This document shows positions 31,121 to 39,139 of a stretch of 64,000 nucleotides of DNA, in pieces; position 1 is the stretch's first letter; each line of letters begins with the position of its first letter. The stretch is from Sphingomonas sp. FARSPH (lineage in GTDB: Bacteria > Pseudomonadota > Alphaproteobacteria > Sphingomonadales > Sphingomonadaceae): positions 3,184,501-3,248,500 of the forward strand of contig NZ_CP029985.1 in NCBI RefSeq assembly GCF_003355005.1. The letters are read 5' to 3'. The position numbers and the translations under genes are program-made. The notes under the pieces are model-generated. The model was not told the DNA's origin. It saw only the letters and a list, made by a program, of their open reading frames with translations, and did no database searches.

Positions 31121-32682
31121 CAATGCATCGCCGCGGGTGCGGCGTCCTTCGGCAAGGGGCGGAGGAACAGGATCAGCGGCAGCACCAGGAACGTGCCGAC
31201 GCCCATGATCCAGAAGATGTCGTTGTAGGTCATCACCAATGCCTGACCCTGGATCTGACGCTCGATCAGCGGGATCGACCCGGGGCCGCCCATCCGGTGC
31301 ACGTAATCCTGCACCGCGATGGAATTGGCGTTGATCGTCTCCTCGATCCGGCGTGAATGGAACCACATGCGCGTGTCCTGCAGGATGGAAATGCCCGCCA
31401 GCGCGAAGCTGCCGCCCAGATTGCGCACCGAATTGAACAGGCCCGACGCATCGCCCGCCTCCTGCGGCGGCACGGACCGCACGCACGCCTGGCTGAGGAA
31501 CAGCATACCCAAAATCTGGCCCACGCCGCGCAGCAGCTGCGACGCGGTGAAGTCGCTTCCGTCCGACGTGATCGTAAGATTCGCGTCCATCAGCGCGGCG
31601 GTGCCCATGATGCACAGCCCCGCGCCGACCGCGAGGCGAATGTCGATCCGTTTGAGCAGGATCGGCACGATCGCCATCATGAACAGGCTGGGGATGCCCG
31701 ACAGCAGCACGACCTTGCCCGATTGCAGCGCATTATAATCGGCGATCGACGCCAGGAACTGCGGGATCGCGTAGGAGGTGCCGTAGAGCACGATGCCGAG
31801 CACCATGCCCATCAAGGCGACCGCGCCGAATTGCCGGTCGAGCAGCAGCTTCAGCTTGATGACCGGCCGCTTCGCGGTGATCTGGCCGGCGAAGAGCAGC
31901 GCGAACCCCGTCACCGCCACCAGCGCCATCAACCGGATCAGCCCTGACGAAAACCATTGTTCGCGCTGCCCCTCTTCCAGGAAGACCGTGAGCCCACCGA
32001 GACCGAGCGCGAGGCCCGCGATGCCCAGCCAGTCCGCCTCGCCCAGCCGGTCGAGATGGCTCTTCTGGTGTGGCAGACCGACGAGCAGCAGCACGACCAG
32101 CGCGGCACAGATCGGCAGGTTGATGAAGAAGCTGTAGTGCCAGCTGATATTCTCGGTCAGCCAGCCGCCGATCAGCGGGCCGATCACCGGCCCCATGATC
32201 GCGGTGACGCCGAAGGCGGCGATACCGATCGGCTGCTGGCTGCGCGGCAGGCGCGTCGCGATGATGGTTTGCGCAGTCGGGATCATCGCGCCCCCGGTGA
32301 AGCCCTGCCCGACGCGGCCGATGATCATCGCGGTCAGCGACGTCGCGGTGCCGCAGATCATCGAAAAGCCGGTGAACAGCCCCGCCGCGATCAGCAGAAA
32401 GGTGCGCAGCCCGAGCAACCGCTCCAGCCATGCCGCCATCGGGATGATGACGATCTCCGCGACGAGATAGGCGGTGGCGACCCACGTCCCCTCCGTCCCG
32501 CTCGCGCCGATCTCGCCCTGGATCGTCGGCAGCGCGGAATTGACGATCGAGATGTCGAGCGTCGCCATCAGCGCGCCGAGCGTTCCCGCCGCGACAGCTA
32601 GCCATGCTGACAGATCCGCCTTCTGAACGCCACCCGCCGGCGCGGGCGAGGCGGTGCCGGCCGGTGCGGCCGCGCTGGCCAC
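31120..32682 (-). CDS. emrB: DHA2-family multidrug efflux MFS permease (EmrB-like)
   Basis: A 520-residue inner-membrane proton-driven exporter with about 14 membrane helices. The DHA2/EmrB features include LDISIVNSALPTIQGEIGAS near the N-terminus, TAYLVAEIVIIPMAAWLERL, GQGFTGGAMIPTAQTI (motif C region) and GPVIGPLIGGWLTENISWHY. It lies one base after emrA and overlaps the outer-membrane factor, forming a classical EmrAB-TolC operon. Substrates are unknown. Confidence 0.94.
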   Translation of the reverse strand: MASAAAPAGTASPAPAGGVQKADLSAWLAVAAGTLGALMATLDISIVNSALPTIQGEIGASGTEGTWVATAYLVAEIVIIPMAAWLERLLGLRTFLLIAAGLFTGFSMICGTATSLTAMIIGRVGQGFTGGAMIPTAQTIIATRLPRSQQPIGIAAFGVTAIMGPVIGPLIGGWLTENISWHYSFFINLPICAALVVLLLVGLPHQKSHLDRLGEADWLGIAGLALGLGGLTVFLEEGQREQWFSSGLIRLMALVAVTGFALLFAGQITAKRPVIKLKLLLDRQFGAVALMGMVLGIVLYGTSYAIPQFLASIADYNALQSGKVVLLSGIPSLFMMAIVPILLKRIDIRLAVGAGLCIMGTAALMDANLTITSDGSDFTASQLLRGVGQILGMLFLSQACVRSVPPQEAGDASGLFNSVRNLGGSFALAGISILQDTRMWFHSRRIEETINANSIAVQDYVHRMGGPGSIPLIERQIQGQALVMTYNDIFWIMGVGTFLVLPLILFLRPLPKDAAPAAMH

Positions 32683-32683
32683 C

Positions 32684-33883
32684 TCAGCGGCCCTTTTCGT
32701 CGAGCTGCTTCTGCTGGTCGCGCAGCGGCTCCAGCTGTCCTTTCGCGCCGCTCGTGTCGACGGTGACGGTTACGGACAGGCCGGGCACCAGCAGGCGGCG
32801 CGCATCCGGGCTCGCCTCGATCGCGACGCGGACCGGCACGCGCTGGACGATCTTGGTGAAGTTGCCGGTCGCGTTCTGCGGCGGGATCAGCGAGAATTGC
32901 GCGCCCGTTCCCGGCGATACGCTTTCGACGTGACCGCGCAGTTCGACGCCGTCGAGCGCATCCACCTTTATCGTCGCCGGCTGGCCGGGGCGCATGAGGG
33001 CGAGCTGCGTCTCCTTGAAATTGGCGGTGACGTACAGCTTCGACAGCGGCACGACCGACATCAGCCGGGTCCCAGCCTGGACGAACTGGCCGACCGTCAC
33101 CGACTTGTCGCCGATACGCCCGTCGATCGCGGCGCGGATCAGCGTCGAGCCGACGTCGACGTTGACCGCCGCAAGCTGCGCCCGCGCGCCCTCGGCCTGC
33201 GCCTGCCCCTGCTTCACCTGCGCCTCGAAGGCGGCGATGCGACGGCGCTGCATCGCCAGCGCTGCGGCCTGCACGCGCACCGAATCGGCGGACTGGCGCG
33301 CGGCGAGTTCCAATTGCGACAGCTGCTCGGGCGTCTCCGCCCCCGCCGCGGCCAGCGGGCGGTAGCGCGCCACTTCGCCGGCATCGTGCGCCGCCTTGGT
33401 ACGCGCCGCGTCCAGCTGCGCCTGCGCCTGCGCGATCGTTGCATATTGTTCATTGATCGACGCACGCGCGGCGTCCGACGTCGCCCGTGCCTGCGCGACC
33501 TGCGCCTCTGCCTGCGCCGCCTGTGCGCGATAGCTGCGCGCGTCGATCCGGACGAGCGGCTGCCCCGCCTTCACATCCTGGTTATCGCCGACCAGCACGT
33601 CCGCGACATAGCCGCTGACCTTGGGCGCGACCGTCACCGCATCCGCCTGGATCGTGGCGTCGTTCGTATCCTGCATGAACTTGCCGTGGCTTTCGTAGCG
33701 GAGGTACCACAGCACGCTCAGCACCACGACCGCCGCCAGCAGGACGAGCAGGATCAGCTTCGCGCGCGGGCTCAGCCGCTTCGTTGGCTTGGCGTCCGCC
33801 GCCTCCTGCGCATCGGCGGGGCCTTGCGTGTCGGCATTTGCCCGGGCTGCCTCGTCCGTGTCCGCATGCGGCGTATCGCTCAT
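32684..33883 (-). CDS. emrA: HlyD-family membrane fusion protein (EmrA-like)
   Basis: A periplasmic adaptor of about 399 residues linking the permease to the outer-membrane channel. An acidic Ala-rich cytoplasmic tail precedes one membrane helix (LILLVLLAAVVVLSVLWYL), the biotinyl-lipoyl half domains (DAVTVAPKVSGYVADVLVGD and VGQFVQAGTRLMSVV) and a long Ala/Gln-rich coiled coil between them. The start at 33883 is preferred; an ATG at 33895 in frame adds four residues. Neither has a strong ribosome site. It is divergent from a TetR gene that probably controls it. Confidence 0.94.
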   Translation of the reverse strand: MSDTPHADTDEAARANADTQGPADAQEAADAKPTKRLSPRAKLILLVLLAAVVVLSVLWYLRYESHGKFMQDTNDATIQADAVTVAPKVSGYVADVLVGDNQDVKAGQPLVRIDARSYRAQAAQAEAQVAQARATSDAARASINEQYATIAQAQAQLDAARTKAAHDAGEVARYRPLAAAGAETPEQLSQLELAARQSADSVRVQAAALAMQRRRIAAFEAQVKQGQAQAEGARAQLAAVNVDVGSTLIRAAIDGRIGDKSVTVGQFVQAGTRLMSVVPLSKLYVTANFKETQLALMRPGQPATIKVDALDGVELRGHVESVSPGTGAQFSLIPPQNATGNFTKIVQRVPVRVAIEASPDARRLLVPGLSVTVTVDTSGAKGQLEPLRDQQKQLDEKGR

Positions 33884-34134
33884 CGGTAAAGCCATCCGTT
33901 GTGTTGTGATTGCGACCGTCTGCGCGACAAACGCGCCTGCACCCTTTTAACCGGACGCGATGTCCGCTATCGCAGGAACCCCGCGATCGGACAAGTGTTC
34001 CCCTTGCCGCCGCACGAAAATGGTCCCGTGACGACGATCGATCGGCGGTCCGCCCCGTTCGACCTTGTAGATGGGACGGACCGAGAGAGAGGAATGCCGC
34101 GATCCGCCCAGACGACGCCCCCGCCCCGCCGTTC

Positions 34135-34689
34135 GTGAGCCGCGCATTGCGTCGCGATGCGCAGTTGCGGCGCGAGGCTCTGCTGAATGCCGCGCACGAA
34201 TGTTTCCGCGAGGGCGGGTTTACCGTGCCGCTCGAACAGATCGCCGAGCGCGCAGGCGTCGGCCGCGGCACGCTCTATCGCAATTTCGCCGATCGGATGG
34301 CGCTGGCCATTGCGATCTTCGAACGCGAGATCGACGCGGCCGAGGCGGTGATCGACCCCGCCGCGCCGCTCGCCGACACGTTGCTGCGCCTCGTCCGCCA
34401 CGGTGCCCGCGCCAGCGCGATGTTCCAGCGCATCGCCGCGGACATCCCGCCGGACGGCGACAACCGCGACCGGTTCGAGGCTCTGCGCCAGCGCTTGGCC
34501 CGGCTGCTCGGCCCGGTAGCCGCCCGCGCCCACGCCGCCGGAACGCTCCGCCTCGACGTCGGTCCCGCCGACCTCGTCCTGGCCGTGCGCATGCTCAGCG
34601 GGCTCGCCAAGCACAGCCTGCCCGACCATGACGTCGACGCCGATCTGACCGTCGCGATCGGCCTGTTGCTCAGGGGGCTGCAGCCCTGA
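34135..34689 (+). CDS. TetR-family transcriptional regulator
   Basis: A 184-residue repressor-type protein. The N-terminal helix-turn-helix is clear (REALLNAAHECFREGGFTV, PLEQIAERAGVGRGTLYRNF); the C-terminal ligand domain is helical and divergent. It is divergent from emrA-emrB-omf, the usual place for a local drug-efflux regulator. The GTG at 34135 is the best start. Just upstream, a 14-codon ORF with a strong GAGAGAGGA ribosome site (ATG 34094) ends in a TGA overlapping this GTG (GTGA), which suggests coupled translation. Confidence 0.9.
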   Translation: MSRALRRDAQLRREALLNAAHECFREGGFTVPLEQIAERAGVGRGTLYRNFADRMALAIAIFEREIDAAEAVIDPAAPLADTLLRLVRHGARASAMFQRIAADIPPDGDNRDRFEALRQRLARLLGPVAARAHAAGTLRLDVGPADLVLAVRMLSGLAKHSLPDHDVDADLTVAIGLLLRGLQP

Positions 34690-34718
34690 GTGCGGGACGC
34701 GCCAGGACGCCCCTCCCG

Positions 34719-36512
34719 CTATTTGCGCCCGAACAACTTCTCGATGTCGCCATGTGCCAGCTTCACCCAGGTGGGCCGTCCGTGGTTGCACTGGCCGGAA
34801 TGCGGCGTCGCCTCCATCTCGCGGAGCAGCGCGTTCATTTCCGCGACCGACAGAACGCGGCCAGCGCGCACCGATCCATGGCATGCCATCGTCCCCGCCA
34901 CCGCATCCAGCCGCTCGCGCAGCGACAGCGCCTGGTCGAAGGCGGCGAGCTCGTCCGCAAGATCGATCACCAGCCCCTTCGGATCCGCCTGCCCCAGCAG
35001 GGCCGGGGTCGCGCGCACCAGCATCGCGGTCGGGCCGAAGCGTTCGAGATCGAGTCCGAGCTCGGCGAGTTCGCCCCCGCGCGCCTCCAGCCGGTCGCAG
35101 CCCGGTTCGTCCAGTTCCACCACCTCGGGGATCAGCAACGCCTGGCTCGCCACCCGCCCGCCGGTCAGCGCGGCGCGCATGCGCTCAAGCACCAGCCGCT
35201 CGTGCGCCGCATGCTGGTCGACGAGGACGAGGCCATCCTCCGCCTCCGCGACGATATACGTCCTGGCGACCTGCCCGCGCGCGACGCCGAGCGGGTGCGA
35301 AGCGGTCTGCGGCGGCGGCGCCCAGGCGGCCTCGGCGCGGGCGGCGGGTGGCGGCGGCTGGAAGGTCGCACGCCGGTCGTTGAGGCTGAACTGTCGGAAC
35401 AAGGCGCTCTCGTCCGCCCGCGTCTCCGACGTGCCCGGAAAGACCGGCGGCGCCGCGCCCGCCATCGCGGACACCGGCTCCGCCTGCCACATCGCCAATG
35501 CCGCCTCTGCGGGGCGCTGCACGCTGCGATGCCCCGCCTCGTCCAGCGCGCGGCGCAGGCCCGACACGATCAGGCCGCGGACCAGGGCGGGGTCGCGGAA
35601 GCGCACCTCGGTCTTGGCGGGATGGACGTTGACGTCAACCTGGTCGGGCGGCACGTCGAGGAACAGCGCGACGACCGCATGCCGGTCGCGCGGCAGCATT
35701 TCCGCATAGGCCCCGCGGATCGCCCCCATCAGCAGGCGGTCGCGCACCGGGCGGCCGTTGACGAACAGATATTGGTGATCGGCGACCCCGCGATTGTAGG
35801 TGGGGATGCTCGCCACCCCGCCCAGCACATGGCCTTCGCGCTCCAGGTCGATCGCGACCGCATTGTCGGCGAGCGCGCGGTCGGTCAACGCCGCGACTCG
35901 CGCCGGCCGGTCCTCGCCCGCCATCACCGACAAGACCCGCCGGCCGTCATGCTCGAGCGAAAAGGCGATATCGGGCCGTGCCATCGCCAACCGGCGTATC
36001 GTATCGAGACAGGCGGCATATTCGGCGCGTGGCGAGCGCAGGAACTTGCGTCGCGCGGGCACGCGGGCGAACAAAGCCTCAACGACGACGCGCGTGCCCG
36101 GCGGCAGCGCGGCCGGCGCCTCGCGCATCACGACGCCGTTGTCGACCGTCCGCGCCCAGCCCTCCGCCCCCCGAACGCGGCTTTCCAGCGTCAGCTGCGC
36201 GACGCTGGCGATCGAGGGCAGGGCTTCGCCGCGAAAGCCCATCGTCGTCACGTTTTCAATGGCTTCATCGGGCAGCTTGGACGTCGCGTGCCGTTCGAGC
36301 GCCAGCGCCATGTCGGCGGGCGTCATGCCGCAGCCATCGTCGGCGACCTCGATCCGCGCGAGCCCGCCGTCCGACAGCACGACCGCGATCCGAGTCGCGC
36401 CCGCGTCGATCGCATTCTCGACCAGCTCCTTCAACGCGCTGGCGGGCCTTTCCACCACTTCACCGGCGGCGATACGATTGACGAGTTGTTCGGGCAGACG
36501 ACGTATTGACAC
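34719..36512 (-). CDS. mutL: DNA mismatch repair protein MutL
   Basis: A 597-residue mismatch-repair ATPase. The GHKL motifs are present: ELVENAIDAGAT, EVADDGCGMTP and TTMGFRGEALPSI. The C-terminal domain has the endonuclease motif DQHAAHERLVLE (near residues 427-438), CHGSVRAGRVL and CNHGRPTW, typical of organisms without MutH. A Pro/Ala-rich linker joins the halves. The start is a GTG (VSIRRLPEQLVNRIAAGEVV); an ATG seven bases upstream is out of frame. The same frame stays open far upstream antisense to mreB, which is not coding. It is divergent from mreB. Confidence 0.96.
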   Translation of the reverse strand: MSIRRLPEQLVNRIAAGEVVERPASALKELVENAIDAGATRIAVVLSDGGLARIEVADDGCGMTPADMALALERHATSKLPDEAIENVTTMGFRGEALPSIASVAQLTLESRVRGAEGWARTVDNGVVMREAPAALPPGTRVVVEALFARVPARRKFLRSPRAEYAACLDTIRRLAMARPDIAFSLEHDGRRVLSVMAGEDRPARVAALTDRALADNAVAIDLEREGHVLGGVASIPTYNRGVADHQYLFVNGRPVRDRLLMGAIRGAYAEMLPRDRHAVVALFLDVPPDQVDVNVHPAKTEVRFRDPALVRGLIVSGLRRALDEAGHRSVQRPAEAALAMWQAEPVSAMAGAAPPVFPGTSETRADESALFRQFSLNDRRATFQPPPPAARAEAAWAPPPQTASHPLGVARGQVARTYIVAEAEDGLVLVDQHAAHERLVLERMRAALTGGRVASQALLIPEVVELDEPGCDRLEARGGELAELGLDLERFGPTAMLVRATPALLGQADPKGLVIDLADELAAFDQALSLRERLDAVAGTMACHGSVRAGRVLSVAEMNALLREMEATPHSGQCNHGRPTWVKLAHGDIEKLFGRK

Positions 36513-36647
36513 GCGCCATGCTCTATACCAAGCGGCGGCATCCCGCGAGCCTTCCGCAATAACGCGACGGTACGACCCTGAGGCCGACACCGTGGCGTGC
36601 GGCGGCGCTGGCGGAGCCCTCGCACCGAAGACGGAAAATTTCGCCCG

Positions 36648-37688
36648 ATGGCCCTCCCCCGCTTTTTCAAATTCATGTCCCACGACATGGCGATCGACCT
36701 CGGCACCGCGAACACCGTGGTCTATGTCCGGGGGCGCGGCATCGTCCTCAACGAACCGTCCGTCGTGGCGGTCGAGACGATCAACGGCATCAAGCGGGTG
36801 AAGGCGGTCGGTGACGACGCCAAGCTGATGATGGGCAAGACGCCGGGCAATATCGAGGCGATCCGTCCGCTTCGTGACGGGGTCATCGCCGACATCGACG
36901 TCGCCGAAGAGATGATCAAGGCGTTCATCCGCAAGGTGCACGGCCCGCGCAAGTTCGCGCGCTGGCCCGAGATCGTGATCTGCGTGCCGTCGGGGTCGAC
37001 CAAGGTCGAACGCCGCGCGATCCGCGACGCCGCCTCGAACGCGGGCGCGAGCCAGGTCTATCTGATCGAGGAGCCGATGGCCGCCGCGATCGGCGCCGAC
37101 ATGCCCGTTACCGAGCCGATCGGCTCGATGGTCGTCGACATCGGCGGCGGCACGACCGAGGTCGCCGTCCTGTCGCTGCGCGGTCTCGCCTACACCACCA
37201 GCGTGCGCGTCGGCGGCGACAAGATGGACGAGGCGATCGTCAGTTACATCCGCCGCAACCACAATCTGCTGATCGGCGAAGCGACCGCGGAGCGGATCAA
37301 GCAGGAGGTCGGCATCGCCCGCCCGCCGGCGGACGGCATCGGCATGACGATCCACATCAAGGGTCGCGACCTCGTCAACGGGGTGCCTAAGGAAATCCAG
37401 ATCAACCAGGGCCAGATCGCCGAAGCGCTGTCGGAGCCGGTGGCGACGATCGTAGAGGGCGTGCGCGTCGCGCTGGAGAATACCGCACCGGAACTGGCGG
37501 CGGACATCGTCGACCAGGGCATCGTGCTCACCGGTGGCGGCGCGCTGCTGCAGGGGCTGGACGAGGTGTTGCGCGACGAAACCGGTTTGCCGGTCACCGT
37601 CGCCGAGGATCCGCTGACCTGCGTCGCGCTGGGCACGGGCCGCGCGCTCGAGGATCCGATGTTCCGCGGCGTCCTGCAGAACGGTTAA
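36648..37688 (+). CDS. mreB: Rod shape-determining protein MreB
   Basis: A 346-residue bacterial actin that forms membrane-bound filaments directing side-wall synthesis. Phosphate-binding motifs are DLGTANTVVYVRGRGIVLNE and MVVDIGGGTTEVAV; the adenosine motif is GIVLTGGGALLQGLDEVL. The ATG at 36648 gives the amphipathic start MALPRFFKFMSHDMAID. It is the first gene of mreB-mreC-mreD-mrdA-rodA. Confidence 0.98.
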   Translation: MALPRFFKFMSHDMAIDLGTANTVVYVRGRGIVLNEPSVVAVETINGIKRVKAVGDDAKLMMGKTPGNIEAIRPLRDGVIADIDVAEEMIKAFIRKVHGPRKFARWPEIVICVPSGSTKVERRAIRDAASNAGASQVYLIEEPMAAAIGADMPVTEPIGSMVVDIGGGTTEVAVLSLRGLAYTTSVRVGGDKMDEAIVSYIRRNHNLLIGEATAERIKQEVGIARPPADGIGMTIHIKGRDLVNGVPKEIQINQGQIAEALSEPVATIVEGVRVALENTAPELAADIVDQGIVLTGGGALLQGLDEVLRDETGLPVTVAEDPLTCVALGTGRALEDPMFRGVLQNG

Positions 37689-37712
37689 CCGCCAACCGGG
37701 GGGAAGCGGCGC

Positions 37713-38624
37713 ATGGCGCCTGCCCGCGACCGTCGCACGGGTTTCTCGCGTCGGCGGCAATATTCGGCATTCTTCGCCTACGTGCTCGCGATCGCGGGCG
37801 CGCTGGTCGGTGTCGCGCTGCTCATCGTCTCCAGCTTCAACCCGCCCGCCTTCGCGGCGCTGCGGATGACGGTGGCGAGCGTGTCGGCACCCGTCGCGTC
37901 CGGGCTGGATGCGGCGGTCGGCACGGTGCGCACCGTGCCCGATGCGATCGGCAGCTGGTTTCGCGTCCATGGCGAAAACGCCGACCTGCGCGCGCAGGTG
38001 GCGCGGGACCAGCGGCTGCTGACCCGCGCACGGACGATCGCGTACGAGAACCGACGCCTGCGCGCACTGCTGGCGTTGCGCGACCGGGCGGAGGATGTCG
38101 TCGTCACCGCACGGCTCGTCGCCTCCACCGCGACCAGCGCGCGGCGATTCGCGCTGCTCAACGCTGGGCACTTCCAGGGCGTACGCACGGGCATGCCGGT
38201 ACGCGGCCCCGTCGGCCTCGTCGGCCGCGTGCTGGAGACGGGGCCGATCGCGGCGCGCGTGCTGCTCGTCACCGATCCCGAAAGCCTCGTCCCCGTCCGC
38301 CGCACGCGCGACGGCCTGCCCGCCATCGCCGCGGGCCGCGGCGACGGCAGGGTCGAGGTGCGATCGGTCAACGCGACCAACGTCCGCTTCCAGCCGGGCG
38401 AGATGTTCGTGACGAGCGGCATCGGCGGCATCTACCCGCCGGGCATCCCGGTCGCCGCCGTCGCGGGCGCCGGCGTCGACAACGCGGTCGCCGTGCCGAT
38501 CGCGTCGCCGGACGCGCTGGACTTCGCGCTGGTCGAGCGTCCGTTCATGCCGATGCCCGCGCCCACGCCGCGCGCGCCCGCCGCCGCGCACCTGCCATCG
38601 CCGGCGCCCGCGACGGCGCCATGA
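37713..38624 (+). CDS. mreC: Rod shape-determining protein MreC
   Basis: A 303-residue protein with a basic cytoplasmic start, one membrane helix (about residues 20-40), a coiled coil (ENADLRAQVARDQRLLTRAR) and periplasmic beta-domains (GVRTGMPVRGPVGLVGRVLE, VTSGIGGIYPPGIPVA). It links MreB to the elongation synthases. The tail is Pro/Ala-rich. Its stop overlaps the mreD ATG. Confidence 0.95.
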   Translation: MAPARDRRTGFSRRRQYSAFFAYVLAIAGALVGVALLIVSSFNPPAFAALRMTVASVSAPVASGLDAAVGTVRTVPDAIGSWFRVHGENADLRAQVARDQRLLTRARTIAYENRRLRALLALRDRAEDVVVTARLVASTATSARRFALLNAGHFQGVRTGMPVRGPVGLVGRVLETGPIAARVLLVTDPESLVPVRRTRDGLPAIAAGRGDGRVEVRSVNATNVRFQPGEMFVTSGIGGIYPPGIPVAAVAGAGVDNAVAVPIASPDALDFALVERPFMPMPAPTPRAPAAAHLPSPAPATAP

Positions 38625-39139
38625 ACACGATCGATCACCAGCCGTTCCGCATGCCCCTGCCTCCCGGGCGTGCGCGGGCGGTGCCGTGGCTCACCGTGAT
38701 CGCCGGATCGGCACTCACCGCCGTGGTCCCCGTCGTCGCCAGCCTGGCGCTGCTGCCACCTTTCGGGCTCATCATGCTGCTGACGTGGCGGCTGCTCGCG
38801 CGGTTCGCGCTGCGGCCGTGGGCGGCGGCGCCGCTCGGGCTGTTCGACGACCTCGTCAGCGGCCAGCCGCTGGGGTCGGCGGTGCTGCTCTGGTCGCTCT
38901 GCTTCCTCGTGATCGACCTTATCGAACAACGGTTGGTGTTCCGTGATTTCTGGCAGGACTGGCTGATCGCCAGCGGCTGCGTCGCCTTCTGCCTCATCGC
39001 GGGCCGCTGGCTCGCTTTGCCGTTCGGCGCGCGCGTCGATCTTGTGTTATTGGCGCAGATCGTGATCGCCATCGCCCTGTTTCCCTTGTCGGCACGGTTC
39101 GTCGCCTGGATCGACCGCAAGCGGGGCGCGGTTTCGTGA
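38621..39139 (+). CDS. mreD: Rod shape-determining protein MreD
   Basis: A 172-residue inner-membrane protein with about five hydrophobic helices, including VIAGSALTAVVPVVASLALLPP and GLFDDLVSGQPLGSAVLLWS, the latter resembling the conserved MreD GxxxD loop region. It has a four-base overlap with mreC (ATGA) and its TGA overlaps the mrdA GTG. Sequence similarity in this family is weak, so position strengthens the call. Confidence 0.9.
   Translation: MNTIDHQPFRMPLPPGRARAVPWLTVIAGSALTAVVPVVASLALLPPFGLIMLLTWRLLARFALRPWAAAPLGLFDDLVSGQPLGSAVLLWSLCFLVIDLIEQRLVFRDFWQDWLIASGCVAFCLIAGRWLALPFGARVDLVLLAQIVIAIALFPLSARFVAWIDRKRGAVS

Noticed and set aside
34719..38591. A 1290-codon open frame on the minus strand covering mutL and continuing antisense to mreB and mreC
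   Set aside because: Only the mutL part (to GTG 36512) matches a protein family. The upstream part mirrors mreB/mreC and is an artefact of high GC content and codon bias.
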